Positions 46,001 to 59,139 of a stretch of 64,000 bases of DNA are shown here, one piece after another. The position numbers and the translations under genes were made by a program. Location of the stretch: contig JAGTXZ010000008.1 of the NCBI GenBank assembly GCA_018398575.1, positions 992,001 through 1,056,000 on the forward strand. Reading direction: 5' to 3'. Under the pieces are notes generated by a model. The model worked only from the letters and a program-made list of their open reading frames with translations, had not been told where the DNA came from and did no database searches. Position 1 is the first letter of the stretch. Each line of letters begins with the position of its first letter. The stretch comes from Ampelomyces quisqualis. Taxonomy: Eukaryota; Ascomycota; Dothideomycetes; Pleosporales; Phaeosphaeriaceae.

Positions 46001-47382
46001 TAGCATATTAATTTTAATTAAAAGTACTATCTTATAGCTAACTTGTCCTAATTTGCTAAAGTCCTAGGCTAGAGCCGCTTCTTATTAGTATAGTAGCTTC
46101 TCTAGTATAGCTTATTCTTATAAGAGCAAGTCTAAGAAGATCTTTATCTCTAACAAGCGTTTAGGCGTAAGCCTTGTGCCTCTAGAGAACTTTGCGTATT
46201 ATAGCCTAAAGTAGCTTAAGAATAGAGTATTCTTTTTGTTTAGTACCTATTAAGCGCGCGTACGTTCTTTCTAGTCTTTATATCTGCTAATATCTCTTAG
46301 AGCCTATCCTAAGTTATCTACTAGCTAGACCTTTTAAGCTTTTTGCTTATATAGAGTACTAACGTTAAAGAAGACGTTATTTAACTATAGATTAGTTATA
46401 CGCTTAAGCTAAATTGTTATTACTTTAATAAGTAACCCTTTCTTACTAGTTGCTTTACTAAGCTCTTTTTCCTAAAAGTTCTTAGTACTAATATTAGTTC
46501 TAAAGCTCTAAGAGAGTTGCCTTACAATACTTGCAATAATATTCTAAGAGTAATAACCTATACTATTGCTAATAAGTACGTATATTCTATTACTGTTACT
46601 AATAATAATAGATCTATTAGGCCCTGTGCCTATAGTGCTTATACTAGGCTACTAGAAGAACTATATTTCTAAGGGAATAATTAGTAATAAAGATTTCTGT
46701 TAGAGCTACTCTATTACTAACTTTATTACTAGCTAATTATTGCTTAGAGTATTAGAGTCTATTTAAAGCTGTATTAAGTTTAATTAATAGTTCTAGTCTA
46801 GCTGTGTAATAGGTTTAGATAGAAGTAAAACGCTAGTAATTATACTTCCCTAACGTTTCTTATAAAAGGCTCTAAGTAGAGTTCTAGCGTATTAATCTAA
46901 TTACCTCTTATATACACAAATCTTGTACTATACTTACTATTCTTACTAAAGATTTAGTAGTAGGTTAGCCTATTAGTTGCGTACTTAATTCTAGCTTAAG
47001 CGTCTGTTAAGAAGAGGTTGCCTAGAATAATTAGGTTTGTGCATTTCTTAAGGATAAAGAAGCTAGTGCAGATTTTAATCCTTCTAATAGTAATAGGCAC
47101 TTTTTATACAATGCTTAAGAACTCTTTAGTTAATCTGTTTGCTGCTACTATCTTTACAGTCCTTATACTCTTTAGTAGAAACGTAATTAGAAGCATAGCT
47201 TGTTCTGCTATTTCTCTTTTTATAGTGTTAAGCTCTGCGCTAGAGTTAATAAGGCTAAGAAACTAGGTTCTTTTAATATTAATAGGTACTTTTAGGCACT
47301 TCTTCCTAAGGTGCTCTACGCCTAAGGCTTAGTTATACTTCTTCTAATAGTAAGTAGGCTTGCAGAAGTCCTTGTTAGTAGT

Positions 47383-47747
47383 GTAGGCTAGTAAATGGGT
47401 TGTCTCCACTTTTAAATCTAGTACAGTTGGGGCTTAGTAATCTATTATAATAATGTGGGCCTAAATAGCTGCTTTCCAACGGTTCACAAATTACCCGATT
47501 TGGACTAGTATTGACGAAGTTATGAAGGTACCCACGGTTGGGTTGGGGTTGGGGTACCTATCTTCTAATTTAGCGTTATCTTAGCGAATACTAATCCAAA
47601 TCAGGTGATTTATGGGTCGTTAGATAGCTTAAAGTGGGGCCTACAATTATGTAATACATGAATTCCCTATAGCGCTAGTGCACAAAGAGGTAGAGCCAAA
47701 ATTCAATAAAAGTGGGTACTACCCCAACCCCAACCCATTTACCACCG
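47383..47747. mobile_element. 365-bp foldback MITE in gypsy A
   Basis: Flanked by TAGTAGT on both sides (47376-47382 and 47748-47754), present once in copy B (ACTACTA, 50698-50704, inverse). Terminal inverted repeats share GTAAATGGGTTG. The two halves pair over most of their length (for example GATTTGGACTAGTATT with GATTTGGATTAGTATT on the other strand). A G-rich run, GGGTTGGGGTTGGGGTA, occurs at the centre and, inverted, at the right end. Almost no RIP damage. The 7-8 bp duplication suggests a hAT-like family; no coding capacity. Confidence 0.8.
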
Positions 47748-48749
47748 TAGTAGTAAGCTTAAGGCCTAGTTCTTTATTACGTTAGATATGCCTTTTAATC
47801 TAGCTAATCTCTAGGTCTAACTAGTGTTTAGTATTAATACTAAAATACTTACTTACTTTTCTGTTTACTGCCTTAACTAGCACGTAGTCTAGAAGTAAGC
47901 CCTAGGTTAGCAAGTTAACACTAGTTCTTATAGTAGGTTAGTCTTTATCTAATTCTTTATTAGCGCTTTTAACTATTATACAGCGTATTAGAGTAACTAA
48001 AAGGTTCTTAAACTTAGCTAGCGTATAGCTTACTTAGAATAGTTTCTTCTTAACCTCTAGCATATTACTAATAACAGTCTTAAGTATTAATAGACCTAGA
48101 GTGTTAAGAATACGCTAAAGAACTAATTAGGCATTAGCCTTAAACTTCTAGACTAGCTGCTGCTTCTTTAGATTCTTTTTCTTTTGCTTTACTGCGTAGG
48201 TAGGCTTTAACAGCCCTTTAGTTAGTTAGGTTACATCTTCTATTTCTATATCTCTTAATTTCTTATTACTTACAAATTAAACTAAGTAGTCTTACCCTAA
48301 CTTTTTGCTTATAAAGTAGCTGTTATCTCTATCTCTATAGCCTTTTAAATGCAGGATCCTATTAACTAGCTTCTAAGGTAGCTTCTAAACCTAAACCTAA
48401 CTATATATAGGCTAACTGTTACTGCACTTTACTTAGTTTTAGCTAATAACTACAGCTAATACTAAGCTACTGTTAGTAAGAAGTCTCTTAGATTTAGTTA
48501 TAAAGCAGTCTAATATATTCTAATACTTGTTATAGCTTACTTCTAACAGCGCTCCTAAGGTATTAGGTACTAGCTGTATAGAGACTGCGTTGTTCTCAAT
48601 AGCAATAGAGGGACTAGGTCTACCTATAAATTTAGAGAAGCCTAAGACAACTACTTATAGAAAGAGCTTTATAATAGCCTTTAACAGCGCTTTAGAAATA
48701 ATAATAAAGGTTAACAAGAAAAATAAGTAGAGTACTTTAAATATTAGCT

Positions 48750-51700
48750 CAGTTAGTACTAAATAAGATTAGACCTAAAGATTAGAGACTACTTGCAGAA
48801 TTTTTTAATCTGCAGTAAAAGGTGTATTAAAGCAGGCACTATTAATAAGAACTATTACAGCTACTACCTTATTAAGAGACTGCTACTCTAATACCTAATA
48901 AAGATCTTTAAGAAATTTAGCCTAAAAATAAATACTCTAAAGGACTTTAAGTATAAAAAGATTAAAGACTACTTAGTAAAGTGCCTAGAGGTAGAGAAAG
49001 AAGCGTGTATGTTAAATCTAGCAAAAGCTATAAAAGCCTTTAAACTAGAGGTAGAGTTTAAAGTAAAACTAATAGCTAAACAACTATTAGTCTTAGTTTA
49101 ACAAAACAGCTTTAAACTATAAGTTAAGCTAAGAGTAAGCTTCTAACCTACTACTCTTTAGTTGCTAATAAGGAGCACTTTATCTTAAAACTAGCGTAAG
49201 TAAGCCTCTCTTAGTACTGCGCCTATAAAGAACAAAGTAGATAACTTTATAGACAAAATGCTACAGCTTAGGCTTAACTAAATAACTATTCAGCAACAGC
49301 TATAGAGTATGTAATAGACTTTTTACAAAGTAGAGCTTATAAATAATCTAGTTATCTACGCTTTAATTTGCAAGCAAACTAAAGAATTATTAGAAGCCCT
49401 GTAACTATATATACTTTATCTAGCTCTATAGAACTAGAGCTATTAGAACTATAGGCAATAGTAATAGGCACAAAAAAATAATAGCTACTAACGTAACAGC
49501 TAGAGCTATAACTACTTAAACAACAATTAAGGCTACTAGTAGAAACGTCTTAGTAGAAGACTACTAAGTAGCTTTAGGATAAACTGTTAGGTTTCTAATA
49601 AGACTAGTTATTTAAAACAAGACTACCTAATACTAAGAGGTTTTATTACTAATAGCTAGTGCTTCTTTAACAAACGCAATATACTTTAATAAGAGACGCC
49701 TAATAACCTATAGGGCTAAGTTACAGGTCTTAGCAAAGCATAATAGGCTAAGACTATTTTAGCTAAGATTAAGAGGCACTTTCTAAAACGTAACGTTAAC
49801 TTACCTAAGGTTAAATCTAAGTTTATCGGCAGACTTAGTCCTTCTATTTCTATTAAGAATAACGCAGTCTCTATACAGCTAGTACTTAATACCTTAGAAG
49901 CGCTATTAGAAGTAAACTATAACAAGTATTAGGATATATTAGACTATCTTATAACTAAATCTAAGAAACTTCTTGCTAATAGTAGTTTAGTATTAGCAGT
50001 AGCTATTAGCTAAAACTAAGTAAAGCGTAGTAACAATTAGCCTATATACAGTTAAGTTTAGGTTTAGAAGCTACCTTAGAAGCTAGTTAATAGGATCCTG
50101 CACTTAAAAGGCTATAGAGATAGAAATAATAGCTACTTTATAAGTAAAAAGTTAGGCTAAGACTACTTAGTTTAATTTGTAAGTAACAAGAGATTAAGAG
50201 ATATAGAAATAGAAGATGTTACCTAGCTAACTAAAGGGCTGTTAAAGCCTACTTATACTATAAAACAAAAGAAGAAGAATCTAAAGAAGTAGCGTCTAGT
50301 TTAGAAATTTAAGGCTAATGCCTAATTAGTTATCTAGCGTATCTTTAACACTCTAGTTCTATTACTACTTAAGACTGTTATTAGCAATATGCTAGAGGTT
50401 AAGAAAAAACTGTTTTAAGTAAGCTATATACTAGCTAAGTTTAATAACCTTTTAGTTACTCTAACGCGCTATATAACAGTTAAAAGCGCTAATAAAGACT
50501 TAGATAAAGACTAACCTACTATAAGAGCTAGTATTAACTTACTAACCTAGGGCTTACTCCTAGACTACGTACTAGTTAAGGCAGTAAACAGAAAAGTAAG
50601 TAAGTATTTTAGTATTAATACTAAACCCTAGTTAGACCTAGAGATTAACTAGATTAAAAGATATATCTAGCGTAATAAAGAACTAGACTTTAAGCTTACT
50701 ACTAATAAGAACTTTTGTAAGCCTACTTACTATTAAAGAGAGTATAATTAAGCCTTAGGCGTAAAGCACCTTAGAAGAGAGTGCTTTAAAGTACTTATTA
50801 ACATTAAAGAGACCTAGTTTCTTAGCCTTATTAACTCTGGCGCAAAGCTTAACACTATAAAAAAAGAATTAGTAGAATAAGCTATACTTCAAATTACGTC
50901 TTTACTAAAGAGTACAAGAACTGTAAAGATAGTAGTAGTAAATAGGTTAACTAAAGAGTTCTTAGGTATTATATAGAAAGTACTTATTACTATTAGAAGA
51001 ATTAAAATCTATACTAGCTTCTTTATCCTTAAAGAGTGCATAAACCTAATTATTCTAGGCAATCTCTTCTTAACAGATACTTAAGCAAGAATTAAGTACG
51101 CAACTAATAGGCTAACTTACTACTAAATCCTTAGCAAGGATAGTAAGTATAGTACAAGATTTATATATATAAGAAGTAATTAGATTAACGCGCTAGAACT
51201 CTACTTAGAGCCTCTTATAGAAAACGTTAGAGAAGTGTAATTACCAACGTTTTACTCTTATCTAAACCTATTATACAGCTAGGCTAGAACTATTAATTAA
51301 ACTTAACACAGCTTTAAATAGACTCTAATACTCTAAGTAATAATTGGCTAGCAATAAAGTTAGCAACAGAGTAGCTCTAACAGAAATCTTTATTACTAAT
51401 TATTCTCTTAGAAACATAGTTCTTTTAGTAGCCTAGTGTAAGCACTATAGGTCTAGAGCCTAATAGATCTATTATTTGTAATAGCAATAGAATATATATA
51501 CTTGTTAGTAATAGTATAGGTTATTTACTTCTAGAATATTATATTAAGTGTTATAAGACAACTCTCTTAGAGCCTTAGAATTAATATTAGTACTAAGAAC
51601 TTCTAGAAGAAAGAGCTTAGTAAAGGAACTAGCAAGAAAGAGTTACCTTTTAAAGTAATAATAATTTAGCTAAAGTGTATAACTAATCTATAGATAAATA

Positions 51701-54700
51701 ATATCTCTTTTAATATTAGTACTCTGTATAAGTAAAAAGCTTAAAAGGTCTAGCTAGTAGATAACTTAGGATAAGTCTTAAGAGATATTAGTAGATACAA
51801 AGACTAGAAAGAACGTACGCGCGCTTAATAGGTACCAAATAAGAAGAACGCTTTATTCTTAAGCTACTTTAAGCTATAATACGTAAAGTTCTCTAGAGGC
51901 ATAAGACTTACGCCTAAACGCCTATTAAAAATAATAATTTCCTTAGATTTGCTTTATTAAGAACAAGCTATACTAGAGGAGCTACTATATTAATAAGAAG
52001 CTGCTCTAGCCTAGGACTTTAGTAAATTAAAATAGGTTAGCTATAAGGTAGTACCTCTAATTAAAATTGACACTATTTTCTATAAGGTGTAGTAAGATAA
52101 TTACTTTCCTATTTCCTAAAAGCTTAGGAAAGTAGTAGTTAATACAGTATAACAGCGTATTAACTAAGAAGCTCTTAAACTATGCAAAAGCTAGTACTTA
52201 AACTTATAGTTTCTAGTAGCTAAGAAAGATAAAGGATATTAACTTATTAATAACGTGTAAAAGATTAATAAAGTTACAATTTTCAACACTAACCTTCTAC
52301 CTACTCTAGATAAATTTGTAGAAGATTTTACTAGTTGCGTAATTATAAGCTTACTTAATTTCTTTTTAGAATATAACTAAGTAGAGTTATACAAGAACTT
52401 CTATAACGTAACAGTATTCTATACACCTATTAGACTAGTGCGCTAGTGTATACTACCTATAGGAATAACAAATTTAGTTACTAAATTTGTATACGTTATA
52501 ACTAAGATATGCTAAGATTATATTCTAGAGCGCTATAGACCTTACTTAGATAACATTTGTATTAAGGGACTAAAGTGCTACTATAATAGAATAGAAATTA
52601 AACTAGGTATTAGAAAATACGTTATAAAGCACCTCTGTAATATAGACACTATACTAGCAGACATTAAACGCGCAAGAGCTATAATATTAGATTACAAATT
52701 AGATTTCTGTTACGCGTCTATAATTATAGTAGCTTATTAGGTTAACGCTGCTAGCTGCTATTCTAATTACAAGAAAATTAAGAAAATTCTCTTCTAGCTA
52801 CTCTATAGAGACTAAAAAGAAGTTTAAATGTTTATTAGTATATATATATATATTATAGAGTATAAATTGAGTATTTTGCTATTATTTTAGCGCTACTATT
52901 CTGCCTACTCTGTAAGAATACGCCTTTCAATTAGTCTTTAGAGTAGTAAAGCGCAATAGATAAATAAAAGTGCGCGCTATACTCTACGCTAGCACTTATC
53001 TCTATCTCTTATAAAGAGCTATTACTTCTAATTGTTATGTCTGTTAATAGTAGCAAAAAAAGTTAGGGCGCGGTTTCTATACAGCTAGATCTAAAGGGTT
53101 GTTAGCACTCTATCTAGTATAAAAGTAGGGTTTAGTTTAAAGTAGAATATAACTAAGACTCTAGCAAATATAAGTGTAAGGCCTTACTTCTAGCCTTAAA
53201 GAAGTTTTAAACCTACCTGTATAGTATACACTTTATAGTTAAAACTCACGCTAAAACGCTAGTTGCCTAGCTTTGGTATAGTGCTACTAACTTGCCTTAA
53301 GTACTTGTTACGCGCTAGCTAGAAATCCTTAATATATAAGAATTTAATAAAGTTTACATTAAGAGTAAGAAAAACGTAGTTGCTAACACTCTTTTAAGAA
53401 GACCTAAGGAGCTAGAGTAGAAGCTACCTAATAAGTTAGAGAAAGATATTAAGAACTTTGTTAACGCTTATTTAAATTTAGTATAGCTTACTATTACCTT
53501 ATGCCTGTATATAGCTAACCTATTTTATAGCAGCTATAAAGCTAATCTTAGCTTTAAAGACTAACTATTAGATAAAGCCTATAGTAAGGAATCTTAGGCA
53601 TACGCCTAATAGGTTCTATTCTACTATTAGCTTAAAAGCCTTTCTAGAGCTAAAATAAAAAAGTTTATAAGAAAAGCGCTTAAATTCATAGTAAGAGAGA
53701 GGTATCTTTTCTTAATACTAACTAGAGAACAGCTACTATAATAGATTGCAGATAGGCCTAAAGAGCGCTTAGCTATTATCAAAGCTATATATAATAAGTT
53801 AGGGCACTAAGAGAAGAAAGGTATATAGCGTAAAGTGTAAACGCGTTATTATAAGAAAGGATAATACAAAGATGTTAAGTCCTACGTTTAGTTATATCTA
53901 GAGTGTTAAGTAAACGCTTTAGTAATAGTTTAAGAAAAACTTTAGCTAACAACCTTTCTAATAATACTCTTTAGTTAGATATTAAGAGACGTTGTGTATA
54001 TACCTCTAGCTAGAGGTAAGAATTTTCTTATAGTAGCCTAATACACTATAACGTAGGAGGTTAAAGCTAAATCCCTATTAAACGCAGACTTAGTATCTAT
54101 TTTTAAGTTTCTAGAACAAAAAGTCTTCTGCTAATAGAGCCTACTACTTAAAATTTTAGTTAATAGAAGCTCTAAAAACAAGCATTTACAAATTAATCTA
54201 CAATAGTAATTTAAAATCTGTAGAGTAGTAGCTAGCGCCTATTATCTATAAGGTTAAGGCTTAATTAAACAAGAGTACGCGCTAATAGTAGATGCCTTAA
54301 AGAAGCTTAGCAGGATATAGGTTAACTACTTAGACTAAGTTCTATAGGCTAATTAGACTAGTATTAAGCGTACTACTAGAAAAACCTTAACTTTTCTTAT
54401 ATATAGTTGCGAGCACGTACTACCTATTAAATTGTGTATACTAACCTAGCAGACCTTACTCTAGAAAGAGGTAACTAATACTCCTTTGCTTTTAGCTATA
54501 AGAGCTTATTAATTTAAAAAGAGAGATATTAGGTTATAAGAGTCTATTACTAGAATAGTCTAATTCAGAAATAATAACAAGGACTTTTTAAATGCAAACA
54601 GAGTTACTAGAATAAATAAACTAAAAGTTAGCAACTTAGTTTTGCTTAGGAATTTCTATTATAACAACAACTAATTAGTGCTTAGTAAGTTTCTTTTAAA

Positions 54701-54830
54701 ATAGCAAGAGGCTTTTAGAATATATAAGGTAGAAGACAAGAGCTAGTATAACTTTAAGAAACTTAATACAGCACTGTTTTAAAGGTACACACTAGGTAAT
54801 AGACTAAAGGAATTCTATTAGCGTACTAAA
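48750..54830 (+). pseudogene. Gypsy B gag-pol remnant (gag, protease, RT, RNase H, integrase)
   Basis: Readable in one direction throughout, with TAA/TAG for former Gln/Trp. Gag-like Lys/Leu/Gln helical sequence spans 48.75-50.7 kb. The aspartic protease active site at about 50.83 kb reads INSGAKLN, with Asn where the catalytic Asp should be; ILGNLFLTD follows. RT spans 52.2-52.9 kb, with LLNFFLEYN-like and LPIGITNLVTKF blocks; the catalytic YxDD box reads YLDN at 52543-52554. RNase H is near 53.0-53.3 kb. The integrase zinc domain (H, H, C, C pattern, GHQEKKG...LYLECQV) lies near 53.80-53.92 kb. The catalytic core follows, with SAYYLQGQG and RTTRKTLTFLIYSCEHVLP near 54.22-54.43 kb. Asp-to-Asn and Trp/Gln-to-stop changes are what RIP predicts, so it is inactive. 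Confidence 0.85.
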
Positions 54831-55269
54831 ATAGAGCTACAGCTTATTAACTAGAGCCTATCTACTAACAAGACTAAAGACTAGGCACTCTCTAGCTATA
54901 GGCAGGACATCCTACAACTAGTAGGAGAATTAGTAGCGCGCTAGTATTCTAAGAGGCTTAAGAACACTACTAAGGTAGATAAGAATAAAAATTTAGATTT
55001 AGAACAATTAGCAGAGACGCGCAAAAGAGCTGTTGGAGTGCGTATTATAAAAAACCTAAACTTTAATAGATCTAAATACAAAGTTGTTAAAATAGCTTTA
55101 AAGTATCTATAAGAATAAAAGTAGATAATAAGAGAAGCTATATTATAAAACAGCTTACAATAATCCTATAAGTTCTCTAAAACAATACTATTAGGTTTAA
55201 TCTATATATTTACTATTTGAAAGCTATATTAGCGCAGCACTACAAGGCATTTAAGCCTAAACTTCTAAA

Positions 55270-56290
55270 TATACAAAAGCTTTAGAGGTAGCAGTAGTAT
55301 TATTACTAGTATTAACAGGTATATTAATGTAAACCTTTATCTTATTCCTATTATCTATAAGATTCTTAGAGATAGTATTTATTAACTTACTAGCCTTATC
55401 TATAGACCTAGAATTAGAATCTAAATGCGCAGCCTAACTAGGATTAAAATTAGAGTTACTATTATTAGAAAGCTCTAGCAGCTCTTTAGTTACGTAAGAC
55501 TCTCTACTATAATAGCTTCTATTATTAGTAGTATTGCCTAGTAACCTACCCTTAACAAATGAACTCTAATTAAACCTTAAAGTAGCCTAGTAAGTTAAAA
55601 CAAGAAACTATAAGCAAGACGCATATTTCTTAAAGCTTAAAGTAGTAAGAATAGGCAGCGTTAGCAGAATATTGCAGGCGTTTAGGCTATTTTAATTAAC
55701 AGATTACTTTAAATCTCTTGCGTTGCTACAATATTAGTATAATTCTCAAAAAGGGTTTAGAAAAATATTTTTTCTAAACAAAAGTTAGTAACTTACCTAT
55801 ATAAGAATAAGCCTAAAAGCTTATATTATAAAAGTAATTAGTGTAAGTACTATAGAGTAGCTACTTACTATTATAGATAATACTATAATACTTACTAAAA
55901 GTGTATTTGTAATTACTCTTTGTGTAGTAGCTATAAGGCTAAACGTAATACTAGCTAGAGTCTAGGTATATATAAGTAGACTAACTGTAATATAGAATAA
56001 GAGTAGCTAAATTATCCTTAAGAAAGTTACAGCCTATACTTAAGCAAAAGTAGTCCTTAACTAAGATTCTATTAGTTTTTATATTAAAGAACTTAAACTA
56101 GATAGCTAGTATACATCTACTTTCTTCTATAAGCTTAGAAGACAGAGCGCAGTTAACAAGCAGCAGAAAAAGGTTTTTTCATTAGTTTTAACTGTAAAAA
56201 GCATGTGCTAGAGCTTAGTAATAACCTTAATAGTAATTTAGCTAGATAATATTCCTATAACTACAAATAAATTAGTCTAAAATAGTTACG
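55270..56290 (-). pseudogene. Antisense ORF remnant in gypsy B
   Basis: Reverse complement of 22.05-23.1 kb in copy A. It is readable on the minus strand as the same Cys-containing protein, so it lies antisense to pol in both copies. It is cut near 56.29 kb, where homology with A ends. No function assigned. Confidence 0.4.
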
Positions 56291-56299
56291 CTAGTAAAT

Positions 56300-56950
56300 A
56301 GGTTTAGAGTACTCCTCTATAGGTAGTTATTAGGTTAGGGTACAACCTAAGAGGAGTAGAGTAGAGTTTAGGTTATACAGGAGCTAGGGTAGAGTTTAGG
56401 TTAGAGTATACAGCTTAGGAGGTTAAGTTTAGGTTGTTAGTTAGGTTAGGGTACCTGCTATAGGGTTATACTTATACAGCGCCTCTAATCTAATACCTGT
56501 AACAAGTATGTTACTTAGAGGTAAAGTAGAGTAAAAGAAATAAGGGTATTTTAGTATATATCCTAAAATAAGGTTATTATAAAAACTAGGTTTAGGCACT
56601 ATAGTTTAAAATTGCAGTTGTTTAATTAGCTTTATAACCTACCTTTTATAGTTGTTTATTATAGTTTTTAGCTTACTTGTTTTAGCTAGTTAAGAGCTAC
56701 TCTTTATTACATTTTTTTATTACGCTTACTAGTCTAAGAAACAAAAAGGCCTTAATCTCTTCCTTTGTAGGCGCTACTTATACTAAAACGTCTAGAGTAG
56801 TGCACTATACAATAGGGTTGCAGATTCTCTAATATTACTTTTTCTATTACCCTCCTGCTTCTTATTACTTGTCTAATCCTTAAAACGTTAGATTCTTAAG
56901 CTAGTTAGACTAGCAAAATTAATAGAACCTAAAAGCTTAAGTAGATTCTA
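56300..56950. other. Short imperfect G-rich repeats, no gene
   Basis: At 56325-56470 the words GTTAGGGTAC and GTAGAGTTTAGGTTA recur several times, with an inverted pair AACCTAAGAGGAG / CTTAGGAGGTTAAG. This may be part of an LTR or a decayed minisatellite. The remainder up to 56.95 kb has no readable coding. Confidence 0.4.
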
Positions 56951-56959
56951 GATACTCTT

Positions 56960-58250
56960 AGCACTATATTAGGATCCTGCATTTAGTAATTATAGTGTAG
57001 AACAGTTTAGTTATGCGTCCTCTTTAGTAATTACGTGTTTTACAACTATAATCTTTTAGATTATTTCTGCTCTAAGCCTATACTATTAGTCTTCTAGAAC
57101 GTTTCTTGCAGTATTAAACAAGCGCTTAACCTTAACTTTTGCAAGCTATACAGCTAGTACGTCTTTAGCTACCTAGGCTAGGCGTAGGTACGTTTCTGCG
57201 TTAGCCTACTACCAGACAAGTATATTTAATAAATCCTTGTAATCTTCTTTACTAGTTAAAAAAGTGCTAAGGTAGTAGAAAGCTTTTGCACAGAGTAGTC
57301 TAATACTTATATTAGTTTTATAAGAGAGATTAGCACTTAACCTACTAGACTATATTCTTTAGAAAAAAAGCCTTCTAAACTACTAGTGTTTAGGTAAACG
57401 CTGTAGTTACAAAGGATAAACTAGAGTATAGTCTCAATTTATTACTATAGAGTTATTCTTGTATTAATTAATATAGTCTAGGAACTAACGCTAGTATATA
57501 CGTTTAAAGTCTAGTCTCTATATATCTTCTTAGGTGTTATTAGTAGTGCGCTATAATAAACCTATATAATAAATATAGTCTCTACCTTATATATAGTTAG
57601 CTTCTAAGATAGATTAAGAACAGTCGCGACGTTGTAAAGATATCTCTGTTTCTTATCTGTGCGTAAATAATACTTTAATAACTTCTTCTTATCTTTTTCT
57701 ACTACTGCCTTTACTATTGCTAGCTACTCCTTATAATAGCTAGTCTTATTCTCCTTGTAAGATAGCTTAGTTGTTATTTAATCTAAAAAGTTAAAAAGTC
57801 TGTTATATATTAACTAAATATATAAGGCCTAAAGTATGTTGCTTTTACTAATTCTATTAGTAGCTGTTTTAAAGTTTACTAGCATGCGTGTTATTACCCT
57901 AAGGTGTAACTACTTAGTAGGTGCTAGCTAAAGCCTTTTAAGGTTCTTAAAGTCTATAACTATATTATTATTCTATAAATTACTACTACTACCTTGTAAT
58001 GCCTAATTAAGTATAATCTCTTACTCTAGCTACTTATTAATATAAGTAGCTAGAGAGTAAGCGCACTTGCACATATTATAGGTTAAATTCTACCTAGTCT
58101 TAATATTTTAGATTATATACAGTTAATTTTTTAGTAGTATATTAGATTGTACCTTTAGGAATTGTTTAAAACGTTAAGGAGACAAATCAATAGCAATATA
58201 AATTACCTAGATCTAAAGGGAGCTTAGTGCGTAATAAAGAATTGTAATAA
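56960..58250 (-). pseudogene. hAT-family transposase remnant
   Basis: Minus strand, about 430 readable codons. The C-terminal hAT dimerisation block is clear near 57.05-57.22 kb: a Trp codon, then ETYLRLAQVAKDVLAVQLAK, RLFNTARNVLEDQQYRLRAE and VVKHV. This matches the hAT pattern of YPxLAxxArDiLavP, eRvFnxArdv and yRRxrLxxeTI. Upstream, AIVKAVVEKDKKKLLKYY and VATVLNLSQKL fit the region before it. Stops are TAA/TAG only. The N-terminal BED finger is not seen, and TIRs with an 8-bp duplication were not found. Confidence 0.75.
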
Positions 58251-59139
58251 AGGGTGTAACATACCTTTTATAATAAGTTTAGCACTAATATACTATTATT
58301 AATCTAGTAAACGTAATAGCGTTGCAGCTGCTAAGCCTCTTTAATCTTAGGCAAGGCTTTTAACCTTAGGTAGGCTATAATATCCTATACTACTAGGTTA
58401 ATAATATAGGTAAGGTATAGTATAATATTTTCCTTTGCGTTCTAAGAAACCCTCTTATTAGCAAGATTGCTTTCTAGGCTTCTGCTAAGAGTCCTGTTGT
58501 TTAAAGCGTTATTGCAGGTAACTGCTAGTAATTGTTTTAATATTTTTGTGTTTTTAAGTACGTTAGGAAAAATTAAAAATTTGTCTAGTTAGCTTAGTTA
58601 CAGTAACCTGCGGCTGCCTGATAGCAATACTGTCTACTAGACAATTTACTAAAGTTGCCCTACTTACTTCTGGTCGCTAGTAACTTAACAGCGACCTAAC
58701 AGCAAGTTGCCTATATTACCTATGTTGCCTGTATTGCCTGTGTTGCTAGTGTTACTAGTGTTGCTAGTATTGCTAGATTTAACAGTTAAGGACTGTTAAG
58801 TACTGCAGCACTAGCAGAACTACATACTACAGCTAGCTACCTATGTCTTTACACTCTTGTAGTATAGGCTAACTAAGCTAGTCCTCTTTGTCTAGTTATA
58901 TAGGCTTTTTAATTAAGTATAGTATAGTTAAATTGCGCTTCTTTAAAATGGGACTAGCCTAGACGCAGCTACTAGGCTTAACGTCCTATAGAGTATAAGT
59001 TAGCAGGTACACAACGCGCTCTATATATAGACAGCTATAACTACTACTACTACTTACAGAGTAGTAACTATTTTGCTAGTTAGTTGTATTAGGATTATAT
59101 GCTGTGTCTGCTAGTGCTGTACTATCTACTATAGTAGTC

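Larger units (their letters stand above)
43113..48640 (-). mobile_element. Ty3/gypsy copy A, protease-RT-integrase part
   Basis: This is the reverse complement of 49.80-54.33 kb in copy B over its whole length, apart from two insertions (45354-46000 and 47383-47747); after removing them the lengths agree at about 4.5 kb. Integrase is near 43.1-44.0 kb, RNase H at 44.2-44.6, reverse transcriptase at 44.7-46.1 and protease near 47.0. Homology to B becomes unsure beyond 48640, close to B's own start, so the two copies sit head to head. All frames are broken by TAA/TAG. The element continues across the solo LTR and E1 into 22.06-24.05 kb. Confidence 0.85.
48650..56300 (+). mobile_element. Ty3/gypsy copy B
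   Basis: Plus-strand copy of the same element as A. Order: gag-like, protease, RT, RNase H, integrase, then a 3' region with an antisense ORF. It has the single-copy (empty) versions of the solo-LTR site (54322-54326) and of the foldback MITE site (50698-50704), so neither insertion occurred in B. Homology to A stops near 56.3 kb. LTRs were not delimited; the 5' end near 48.65 kb abuts copy A and may be truncated. Confidence 0.8.

Noticed and set aside
24584..47266. Short open frames (61-82 codons) scattered in the AT-rich block, e.g. 24584-24814, 27260-27505 and 47018-47266
   Set aside because: Most are hydrophobic antisense or chance frames in RIP-damaged transposons. Only 30499-30693 is in frame with a recognisable gene (the pogo-type transposase).
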